Positions 1 through 6,006 of a DNA stretch of 9,848 bases are shown one piece after another. The position numbers and the translations under genes are program-made. The notes under the pieces are model-generated. The model was not told the origin of the DNA and did no database searches. It saw only the letters and a list, made by a program, of their open reading frames with translations. This DNA comes from an uncultured Ruminococcus sp. Its GTDB lineage: Bacteria; Bacillota; Clostridia; Oscillospirales; Acutalibacteraceae. The stretch's first letter is position 1. The number at the start of each line of letters is the position of its first letter. The DNA is taken from positions 1 to 9,848 of the forward strand of contig CAMGGF010000034.1 of the NCBI GenBank assembly GCA_946055445.1, in the 5' to 3' direction.

Positions 1-1
1 A

Positions 2-499
2 GAGGCGGGCTCGTGTTTCCGCCCGATGATGGATTTGTTTTTGATGGAAAAAGCCTATGAGAATACGCTGGACTTTGCTTACATTGACAAGCAGTTTTCC
101 GAAATCGGCATTGCGGAATTTGCAAACAATGTGCGGCGGCTTTCAAAGGCGATGTTCGGCGGCGCGGTGTGCGATGACACCCTTTTACGAATGGAAAACT
201 ATATCGTATTCGGCCCGCCTGTCAAAAATGCGGCAGCGGCTTCCAAGGCGGCTACCTCGCAAAAATCAAAAGCACGACGCATTTTTGAAACGCTGTTTCC
301 ACGGTATCGCCATATGGCGCTGAAATACCCGATTCTGAAAAAACTGCCTGTTTTCCTGCCGATTTTTTGGCTGATTCGGATTTTTCAGTACACATTTACA
401 AAAGATAAACGCCTGATTGCAAAGCGCGAGCAAATTAAAAATGCAGACCGAAAAAGTGCAGATACAATGGAAGAGATTTTTAAAAAATCCGGTTTATAA
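2..499 (+). CDS. Nucleotidyltransferase family protein (NTP_transf_5-like), C-terminal part, truncated at window edge
   Basis: The reading frame is open from base 2, with no stop before the first Met codons at 26 and 29, so this is the last ~165 residues of a longer gene that starts left of the window. An internal start at 26 is unlikely because no ribosome binding site precedes it and the residues just upstream (GSCFRP) fit the family. The visible part resembles the C-terminal half of 'uncharacterised nucleotidyltransferase' (NTP_transf_5) proteins. It has a (F/I)RPMMDLFLM segment, a DFAYIDKQFSEIGIAEFA segment, and a basic, hydrophobic tail with YPILKKLPVFLPIFWLIR followed by a charged helix ending in KKSGL. 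The catalytic nucleotidyltransferase core would be upstream and cannot be inspected. Substrate is unknown; such proteins often occur in Gram-positive polysaccharide loci. It converges on the capsule operon and shares its terminator. The family call is from remembered sequence pattern, not a search. Confidence 0.75.
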   Translation, partial: EAGSCFRPMMDLFLMEKAYENTLDFAYIDKQFSEIGIAEFANNVRRLSKAMFGGAVCDDTLLRMENYIVFGPPVKNAAAASKAATSQKSKARRIFETLFPRYRHMALKYPILKKLPVFLPIFWLIRIFQYTFTKDKRLIAKREQIKNADRKSADTMEEIFKKSGL

Positions 500-508
500 G
501 TGTAAGGC

Positions 509-550
509 AAAAAATTACGCCGCGGCGCAGTTCCGCGGCGTTTTTTATTA
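509..550. terminator. Bidirectional intrinsic terminator between converging genes
   Basis: A perfect 9-bp inverted repeat (517-525 ACGCCGCGG pairing with 533-541 CCGCGGCGT) surrounds a 7-nt loop. It is followed on the + strand by a T-rich run (541-550) and preceded by an A-run (509-514), which becomes a T-run on the minus strand. It lies 9 nt after the plus-strand stop (499) and just beyond the minus-strand operon's last stop (558). It should therefore terminate both the nucleotidyltransferase-like gene and the capsule operon, marking the operon's 3' end. Confidence 0.9.
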
Positions 551-557
551 TGCAAAA

Positions 558-1742
558 TCAGAACTTGCGCCAAACCATTTTATCGACCACCCCCGTATAG
601 GACTGAATGAGTTTGACGACCTTTGACGATACATTTTCGTCGATATAATCGGGTACGGGAATGCCGTAATCCCCGTTTCTGTTCATTTCCACAGCCGTAT
701 CAATCGCTTGCAAAAGCGATTTCTCATCAATCCCCGCCAGCACAAAGCAGGCTTTGTCGAGCGCTTCGGGGCGCTCTGTGGAGGTACGAATACAGACTGC
801 CGGGAAAGGCTTTCCGATGCTTGTAAAATACGAACTTTCCTCCGGCAAGGTGCCTGAATCCGACACCACGGCAAAGGCGTTCATTTGCAGACAGTTGTAA
901 TCGTGAAAGCCCAAGGGCTCGTGCTGAATCACGCGGCTGTCAAGCCTAAATCCGCTTTCTGCAAGGCGCTTTTTGCTACGCGGGTGGCAAGAATAGAGTA
1001 TGGGCATATCGTATTTTGCCGCCGTTTTGTTAATGGCGGTAAACAGGGAAAGGAAATTCTGTTCCGTGTCGATATTTTCCTCACGGTGGGCGGAAAGCAG
1101 AATATATTTGCCTTTTTCGAGCCCCAAACGCGCGTGAATATCGGATTTTTCGATTTCCGCCAAATTGTTATGCAGTACCTCTGCCATCGGAGAGCCCGTC
1201 ACATAAGTACGCTCTTTCGGCAAACCGCAATCGGCAAGATAGCGACGCGCGTGCTCGGAATACGCCAGATTCACATCGGAGATAATATCCACAATGCGGC
1301 GGTTGGTTTCCTCCGGTAAACACTCGTCTTTACAGCGATTGCCTGCTTCCATATGGAAAATCGGAATGTGAAGTCTTTTGGCAGGAATCGCCGACAGGCA
1401 GGAGTTTGTGTCGCCCAAAATGAGCATCGCGTCCGGTTTAATCTGCGTCATCAGTTTGTATGAACAGTTAATGATATTGCCTACCGTTGCGCCGAGGTCA
1501 TCGCCGACGGCGTCCATATAGACCTCCGGTTCTTTCAGTTTTAAATCCTTAAAGAACACGCCGTTGAGGTTGTAATCGTAATTTTGTCCTGTGTGCGCCA
1601 AAATACAGTCAAAATAGGTACGGCATTTGTTGATAACCGCCGCCAAACGAATGATTTCAGGGCGAGTGCCCACGATAATCAACAGTTTTAACTTGCCGTT
1701 GTTTTGAAACTGCACATCACTGTAATCTGTTCGAATGCCCAT
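558..1742 (-). CDS. capG: UDP-GlcNAc/UDP-L-PneNAc-type 2-epimerase, non-hydrolysing (CapG/FnlC/WbjD-like, WecB family)
   Basis: This 394-residue cytoplasmic enzyme belongs to the non-hydrolysing UDP-GlcNAc 2-epimerase family. In the context of the CapE and CapF homologues upstream, its likely reaction is the last step to UDP-N-acetyl-L-fucosamine (C2 epimerisation of UDP-N-acetyl-L-pneumosamine). Visible family motifs are GTRPE (25-29), TGQNYD (51-56), GDTNS (110-114), HMEAG (130-134), PEETNRR (143-149), SAHREEN (217-223), DSGTLPEES (295-303) and IRTSTERPEA (318-327). The DSGT.xEE form, rather than DSGG.QEE, fits the CapG branch better than housekeeping MnaA/WecB. The start ATG overlaps the stop of the VanZ-family gene (TAATG), with an AGG core 10 nt upstream, so translation is probably coupled. 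About 16 residues precede the conserved beta strand, slightly more than I recall for CapG; no alternative start is available. It is the last gene of the operon. An ordinary UDP-GlcNAc/UDP-ManNAc epimerase is the alternative. Confidence 0.9.
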   Translation of the reverse strand: MGIRTDYSDVQFQNNGKLKLLIIVGTRPEIIRLAAVINKCRTYFDCILAHTGQNYDYNLNGVFFKDLKLKEPEVYMDAVGDDLGATVGNIINCSYKLMTQIKPDAMLILGDTNSCLSAIPAKRLHIPIFHMEAGNRCKDECLPEETNRRIVDIISDVNLAYSEHARRYLADCGLPKERTYVTGSPMAEVLHNNLAEIEKSDIHARLGLEKGKYILLSAHREENIDTEQNFLSLFTAINKTAAKYDMPILYSCHPRSKKRLAESGFRLDSRVIQHEPLGFHDYNCLQMNAFAVVSDSGTLPEESSYFTSIGKPFPAVCIRTSTERPEALDKACFVLAGIDEKSLLQAIDTAVEMNRNGDYGIPVPDYIDENVSSKVVKLIQSYTGVVDKMVWRKF

Positions 1743-2230
1743 TATATATCAACCTGCTTTCTTTTTTGCGCGGCTGTTCTTACAGCACGCACAATCAAAA
1801 ATATCAACATAAACAAAGTCAGCGCAACTGCACCGCCGCTGAAATCCAACAGGACATCTTGCACACGCGGGCCGCGCCCTGAAAGAATTTGTATGGATTC
1901 ATCGGCAACTGCCGTACACAGCACCAAAGACAAAACATTCCAAACATTTTGCAAATTCCGTTTTTGCAAAAATAGGAAAAACAGTAAAGAAAACTCTGTG
2001 CCCAGTACAAAAAACTCCACCGCGTGTGCCGCTTTGCGAATATGGTTCACAAAAGAAGTCCAACTGTCCAAAGACGCCCCACCGTTTGGCGCAACAGAAA
2101 CAATCGTTTCCGCTACGCTCGCCGAGGCTTTTTGGGATTCCGGCACAGGTTGCGCAGAATTATAGAAAATAAATGCGACGGTCAGGACTATACACACAAG
2201 AAAAATCCCGATACCGATTTTTCGTTTCAT
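1742..2230 (-). CDS. VanZ-family integral membrane protein
   Basis: The protein has 162 residues when started at the ATG at 2230. The upstream in-frame Met at 2329 would place 33 residues inside the capF homologue and is rejected, because a GGAAGTG ribosome binding site (2238-2244) sits 7 nt before 2230. An N-terminal membrane helix (about 5-21) is followed by FYNSAQPVPESQ, then the VanZ hallmark RKAAHAVEFFVLG (65-77), a second hydrophobic stretch (78-89), a third (97-109), then ADESIQ and the GRGPRVQDVLLDFSGG segment (118-133), and a last helix (134-149). VanZ of Tn1546 gives low-level teicoplanin resistance, and VanZ-like proteins are common in Firmicutes but their biochemical role is not established. 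It is separated by only 4 nt from the capF homologue's stop, and its own stop overlaps the next start (TAATG). It is thus locked into the sugar-nucleotide module. A role in envelope polymer assembly is inference. Confidence 0.88.
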   Translation of the reverse strand: MKRKIGIGIFLVCIVLTVAFIFYNSAQPVPESQKASASVAETIVSVAPNGGASLDSWTSFVNHIRKAAHAVEFFVLGTEFSLLFFLFLQKRNLQNVWNVLSLVLCTAVADESIQILSGRGPRVQDVLLDFSGGAVALTLFMLIFLIVRAVRTAAQKRKQVDI

Positions 2231-2234
2231 CTTG

Positions 2235-3380
2235 TTACACTTCCAAAAAATATGTATCCGGCTTTTCGGGGTTAAAGCATTCGTTGCACCACATAAAAGT
2301 GACCATATCCGTGTCGCCGAGGTTTTCAATGTTGTGGGTATAGCCTACGGGAATGTCCACAACCTCTAATTTTTCGCCCGAAACGAAGTATTCAAGCACT
2401 GCATCGCTGTCAATCTTTCGGAAGCGGATAACGCCCCTACCGCTGACAACGAGGAATTTCTCGTTTTTCGTGTGATGCCAGTGTTGCCCTTTTGTAATGC
2501 CGGGTTTTGAAATATTCACCGAAAACTGACCGTTGTTTGCGGTTCTCAAAATCTCGGTAAACGAGCCTCTGTCGTCTATGTTCATTTTCAGCGGATACGA
2601 GAATTTATCCGTCGGCAAATACGAAAGATAGGTGCTGTATAACTTCTTGGAAAAACTGCCGTCCGTCATATCGGGTACTTGCTTGGTTTCGCGGCTTTCT
2701 TTGAAAGAATACAGTAAATCCGCAATTTCGCCCAGCGTGATTTTATGCTCTGTCGGCACGCGGCAAAATGCACCGTCACGGGTTTCTTTCCCCAAAAGGG
2801 CAGAAAGCATTTCCTGCACCAAATCGTCAATATATACGAGCGTCATTTCGTGGCTTCTGTCATTGACGGTTATGGGCAAATCGTGCGCGATATTGTGGCA
2901 AAAGGTTGCCACGGCGCTATTGTAATTCGGACGGCACCATTTGCCAAACAAGTTGGGAAAACGGTAGACAAGCACTTTCGCGCCCGTTTCTTCGGCATAA
3001 CGGAAGAACAAATCCTCCCCTGCTTTTTTGCTTTTGCCATATGGGTTATCCAGCACCGCCTGCGTGGAAGAAGAAAGCATCACGGGACAAGTATTGCCGT
3101 GCTTTTTCAATATATCTAACAATTCCGAGGCAAAGCCGAAATTCCCCGCGGCAAATTCCGCTTCGTTTTGCGGACGGTTGACGCCTGCAAGATTAAAAAC
3201 GAAATCGCAATCCGCACAAAAGGCGTCTAATAAAGATTTTTCCGTATCAATATCAAATACACAAATTTCAAGGTCGGCGGGTAAGGCGGTGGTTTTGTCC
3301 TTGCCGTCTTTTATATTTTGCAAAGCGGCAACCAAATTTTTGCCCACAAAGCCTTTCGCGCCGGTCACAAGAATTTTCAT
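2235..3380 (-). CDS. capF: UDP-2-acetamido-2,6-dideoxy-hexulose 3-epimerase/reductase, bifunctional SDR plus cupin (CapF/FnlB/WbjC-like)
   Basis: This 381-residue enzyme catalyses the second step to UDP-L-FucNAc. Its C-terminal cupin epimerises C3 of the 4-keto intermediate, and its N-terminal short-chain dehydrogenase domain reduces C4 using NADPH (family knowledge from S. aureus CapF, about 369 residues). The N-terminal domain shows the nucleotide-binding GAKGFVG (7-13), NLAGVNRP (63-70), a serine cluster LSSSTQ (102-107) and a YGKSK catalytic Tyr-Lys pair (Y114, K118). The C-terminal cupin (about 265-381) shows MNIDDRGSFTE (267-276), GQHWHH (298-303) followed by E307, and GYTHNIEN (346-353), which carry the expected metal-binding His/Glu residues. 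The start at 3380 is chosen over the in-frame Met at 3401. A strong GGGAG ribosome binding site lies 7 nt upstream, and the later start places the Rossmann strand MKILVTG at the N-terminus. It begins 1 nt after the capE homologue's stop. Confidence 0.94.
   Translation of the reverse strand: MKILVTGAKGFVGKNLVAALQNIKDGKDKTTALPADLEICVFDIDTEKSLLDAFCADCDFVFNLAGVNRPQNEAEFAAGNFGFASELLDILKKHGNTCPVMLSSSTQAVLDNPYGKSKKAGEDLFFRYAEETGAKVLVYRFPNLFGKWCRPNYNSAVATFCHNIAHDLPITVNDRSHEMTLVYIDDLVQEMLSALLGKETRDGAFCRVPTEHKITLGEIADLLYSFKESRETKQVPDMTDGSFSKKLYSTYLSYLPTDKFSYPLKMNIDDRGSFTEILRTANNGQFSVNISKPGITKGQHWHHTKNEKFLVVSGRGVIRFRKIDSDAVLEYFVSGEKLEVVDIPVGYTHNIENLGDTDMVTFMWCNECFNPEKPDTYFLEV
2238..2244 (-). promoter_or_regulatory. 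Ribosome binding site deciding the VanZ-family gene start
   Basis: GGAAGTG on the minus strand lies 7 nt before the ATG at 2230, inside the last codons of the capF homologue. It favours the 162-residue VanZ product over the 195-residue reading that would start at 2329. Confidence 0.7.
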
Positions 3381-3381
3381 A

Positions 3382-4419
3382 TTATTTCTCCCAGTTTGCA
3401 AGTTCCTCTTGAATATAGGAAAGCGTCAACAGTTTTTCCTTCACCTGTTCCACAGTCATCAGTTGTGTATTGTTGGAGTCAAATTCCGTCAAAGTATTCC
3501 GCGTGGCATCGCCTTCGTTAAAGTATTTATCGTAATTCAAAGAACGCTTGTCCGCAGGCACACGGTAGAAATTCCCCATATCCACAGCACCCGCGCATTC
3601 CTCATTGGTCAGCAATGTTTCGTATACTTTTTCACCGTGACGAATACCGATAACCTGCACTTCGGTTTCGGGAGCAAACAGTTCTTTCACCGCTTCGGCA
3701 AGCACACCGATTGTGCAGGAAGGTGCTTTCTGTACCAAAATGTCACCGCTTTCGCCGTTTTCGAACGCAAACAGTACCAAATCCACTGCTTCCTCTAAAC
3801 TCATTACAAAACGGGTCATTTGCGGGTCAGTCACAGTAATCGGTTTGCCCGCTTTGATTTGGTCAATCCACAGCGGCACCACAGAACCGCGTGAGCACAA
3901 TACATTACCGTACCGCGTACAACAAATTTTGGTTTTTTTAGGCGATACGGTTCTGGACTTCGCCACGACAACCTTTTCCATCATCGCCTTGGAAGTCCCC
4001 ATAGCGTTGACGGGGTATGCCGCCTTGTCGGTAGACAGGCAAATGACACACTTTACCCCCTCTTCAATCGCGGCGGTGAGCACATTATCCGTACCCAGCA
4101 CATTGGTTTTCACCGCTTCCACAGGGAAAAACTCACAGGACGGAACCTGCTTTAATGCGGCGGCATGAAAAATGTAATCTACACCGTGCATAGCGTTTTT
4201 TACAGACTGCATATCCCGCACATCGCCGATGTAAAATTTCACTTTATCTGCCATTTCGGGATATTTTTGCTGAAATGCATGACGCATATCGTCCTGTTTT
4301 TTCTCATCACGCGAAAACACACGGATTTCACCGATATCCGTTTGGATGAAGCGGTTTAACACCACATTTCCGAAAGAACCCGTACCGCCTGTAATCAAAA
4401 GCGTTTTGTTTGTAAACAT
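3382..4419 (-). CDS. capE: UDP-GlcNAc 4,6-dehydratase (inverting, 5-epimerising), CapE/FnlA/WbjB-like
   Basis: This 345-residue cytoplasmic extended SDR enzyme starts the UDP-L-FucNAc pathway by converting UDP-GlcNAc to the 4-keto-6-deoxy sugar with C5 inversion, using bound NADP. The Rossmann motif GGTGSFG (11-17) is followed by FSRDEKKQDDMR (35-46), GDVRD (65-69), FHAAALKQVPSCEFFP (84-99), CLSTDKAAYPVNAMG (127-141), TRYGNV (168-173), RGSV (177-180) and DPQMTRF (198-204). It has MxxxK (M140, K144) instead of the usual YxxxK catalytic pair, as I recall for S. aureus CapE, which distinguishes it from the FlaA1/PseB branch. The RVPAD segment (286-290), DSNNTQLMTVEQVKEKL (314-330) and the overall length also match CapE closely. 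A good AAAGGTGA ribosome binding site (4426-4433) sits 6 nt before the ATG. It follows the flippase gene after a 13-nt gap and ends 1 nt before capF. Confidence 0.96.
   Translation of the reverse strand: MFTNKTLLITGGTGSFGNVVLNRFIQTDIGEIRVFSRDEKKQDDMRHAFQQKYPEMADKVKFYIGDVRDMQSVKNAMHGVDYIFHAAALKQVPSCEFFPVEAVKTNVLGTDNVLTAAIEEGVKCVICLSTDKAAYPVNAMGTSKAMMEKVVVAKSRTVSPKKTKICCTRYGNVLCSRGSVVPLWIDQIKAGKPITVTDPQMTRFVMSLEEAVDLVLFAFENGESGDILVQKAPSCTIGVLAEAVKELFAPETEVQVIGIRHGEKVYETLLTNEECAGAVDMGNFYRVPADKRSLNYDKYFNEGDATRNTLTEFDSNNTQLMTVEQVKEKLLTLSYIQEELANWEK
3388..3392 (-). promoter_or_regulatory. Ribosome binding site deciding the capF homologue start
   Basis: GGGAG on the minus strand lies 7 nt before the ATG at 3380, within the final codons of the capE homologue. 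No comparable site precedes the earlier in-frame Met at 3401. Confidence 0.75.
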
Positions 4420-4432
4420 ATTGTATCACCTT

Positions 4433-5959
4433 TCATCGTTTAACTTTTTGTATTATTTTTTGCAACGGTTGTTTTATCAGTGCCTTTTCGTATGTATTCA
4501 TACCAAACAGCCACATAAGGCCTGCATACACCAAAGTCATACAGCCGCAGTTCAACACCAAACCAATCCAACCGAAACGCGCAAAATTTGCCGTTTTCAG
4601 AAGAACCCCGCAAGCAGCAGACAGCACCAAACAGGGCAATGTACCGTGCAACATTCCGCGGAACAAAACGGTCAATCGAATGCCGATTTGCGTTTTATAC
4701 ATCAAATTCATTAAAACGGTTTCGCATAAAAACAGGGCAATAAACGAACCGATTACGGCGCCCTTTAACGGGTCCCATTGAATCAGCCAAATGGTCAGCC
4801 CGATATTTAACACGGCGGAGACCACTTGCAGAATGGCGGGTAACTTGTGTTTTGCCATCGCTTGCAACAATTGATACCCAACACCCTCGGCATAGGAAAA
4901 CAGCGTGGGGAACAATAACACCGCCGCAACAAAATATGCCGCCGCATTTTCCTCCCCTGCCCACAAGCGCACAAAATCCTGCCCGAACACGAGGAATACC
5001 GCATACACAGCCGCCAGCGCCATAAATACAATACGGCTGACTCGCACCATTTCCTTTTCGTAGTCTTCCCGTTTGGCGCCGCTTTCGACAAGCCGCACAA
5101 GACCGGGCATTAAAACACTCGTAAAATGCGAACCGACCGTTTTAAAATACTGCAAAATCTGGGCGCCGATTCCGTAAATCCCGATGATAACCGCCGCGCC
5201 TTTTGCGAAAATACCGAGCAGAATTTGGTCAGACATCGCATTGATTTGGCTGGCAATTAACTGCAACAGAATAAACGAAGAATAAGCCGCCACCTCTTTG
5301 ACAAAGGCGAAAGAAATATTCTTAAACCGAGGCGAAATTTTCAGTTTGAACAACACATACAGCACATATATCGCACGCTGTACGACGTTGACAACAAACT
5401 GCACAATGACCACGCCGAGACTGCCCATACCGAGCAGTAGCGCGCCGAAGGAAGCGCACATTTTCAAAAGCGTAATCAAAATGGATGCGCCTTTTGAAAC
5501 ATTGAACCGTTCAAATGCAATCAGCGTGTTAAAGAAACCGGAGGTTGCCAAAGTCACCGCCGCGTTACACATAGTCACACTGAACAGTTTTTCGGCAAGC
5601 ACCACTTCGTCCGGGCTGAGCCCTTTAGCAAACACCTGCGGAAAAGCCAACAGTATAACGCCGCCAATCAGCAGTGCCGCCAAAGCAATTAGCCCGTAAT
5701 AGATGGTGGTTACGCCCAAAAATCGGCGTTGCGCGGGTTTATCCCCGTCGGCACGGTATTTGGACATATAGCGTATTACCGAACCGCCTACGCCGAGGTC
5801 CAAAAGCACCAAATATGAAGTGATCGAAAACACTAACTGATATACACCGTATTCCGCCTGCCCAAGGCTACGGATTAAAAAAGGTGTAAACAGCAAGGTC
5901 GAGCATATTTCAACAAGCATCAGCCCGTATGAGTAAATTACGCCGATTCTTCTGTTCAT
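4433..5959 (-). CDS. Wzx-like oligosaccharide flippase (polysaccharide biosynthesis protein, MOP superfamily), complete
   Basis: This 508-residue polytopic membrane protein is of the usual Wzx length, with about 12-14 hydrophobic segments spread over its whole length. It is expected to move undecaprenyl-linked repeat units across the membrane. The N-terminal pattern is diagnostic: TPFLIRSLGQAEYGVYQL (25-42), then YLVLLDLGVGGSVIRYMSKYRA (49-70), a form shared by Gram-positive polysaccharide transporters. The C-terminus carries a MNTYEKALI segment and a basic tail ending QKVKR. It is clearly homologous to the partial flippase at 8444-9848, which has FGMGAAVSRYVSRYRAEG at the equivalent place and NDYEKSLL near its end. 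Start: the ATG at 5959 is the only Met before the first helix. The nearest purine-rich site, GGGAG, is about 14 nt away, unusually far, so initiation may be weaker here than at its neighbours. It follows the polymerase gene after 47 nt, the longest gap in the operon. Substrate specificity cannot be read from sequence. Confidence 0.93.
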   Translation of the reverse strand: MNRRIGVIYSYGLMLVEICSTLLFTPFLIRSLGQAEYGVYQLVFSITSYLVLLDLGVGGSVIRYMSKYRADGDKPAQRRFLGVTTIYYGLIALAALLIGGVILLAFPQVFAKGLSPDEVVLAEKLFSVTMCNAAVTLATSGFFNTLIAFERFNVSKGASILITLLKMCASFGALLLGMGSLGVVIVQFVVNVVQRAIYVLYVLFKLKISPRFKNISFAFVKEVAAYSSFILLQLIASQINAMSDQILLGIFAKGAAVIIGIYGIGAQILQYFKTVGSHFTSVLMPGLVRLVESGAKREDYEKEMVRVSRIVFMALAAVYAVFLVFGQDFVRLWAGEENAAAYFVAAVLLFPTLFSYAEGVGYQLLQAMAKHKLPAILQVVSAVLNIGLTIWLIQWDPLKGAVIGSFIALFLCETVLMNLMYKTQIGIRLTVLFRGMLHGTLPCLVLSAACGVLLKTANFARFGWIGLVLNCGCMTLVYAGLMWLFGMNTYEKALIKQPLQKIIQKVKR

Positions 5960-6006
5960 AGAAATCTGTTAATCTCCCAAAACGCTTTTTTTAAAACACT
6001 TACCTT

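Noticed and set aside
885..1319. 144-codon open frame on the + strand opposite the 2-epimerase gene
   Set aside because: It is antisense to conserved motifs of the epimerase, has no ribosome binding site and no family resemblance.
1704..2165. 153-codon open frame on the + strand opposite the VanZ-family gene
   Set aside because: The minus-strand reading has clear VanZ motifs and a good start; this one is a Ser/Thr/Cys-rich shadow with no initiation signal.
2231..2329. Upstream in-frame start that would give a 195-residue VanZ-family protein
   Set aside because: The extra 33 residues overlap the cupin-coding end of the capF homologue and show no membrane or family pattern, while a proper ribosome binding site precedes the ATG at 2230.
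3028..3798. 256-codon open frame on the + strand opposite the capE and capF homologues
   Set aside because: It lies fully antisense to two genes with unmistakable protein motifs, has no ribosome binding site, crosses their junction, and its translation is rich in Phe, His and Arg with no recognisable domain.
5981..6000. Run of seven T (5986-5992) in the gap before the flippase as a possible terminator
   Set aside because: There is no GC-rich stem next to it, and in the direction of transcription it reads as an A-run, so it cannot end the operon transcript.
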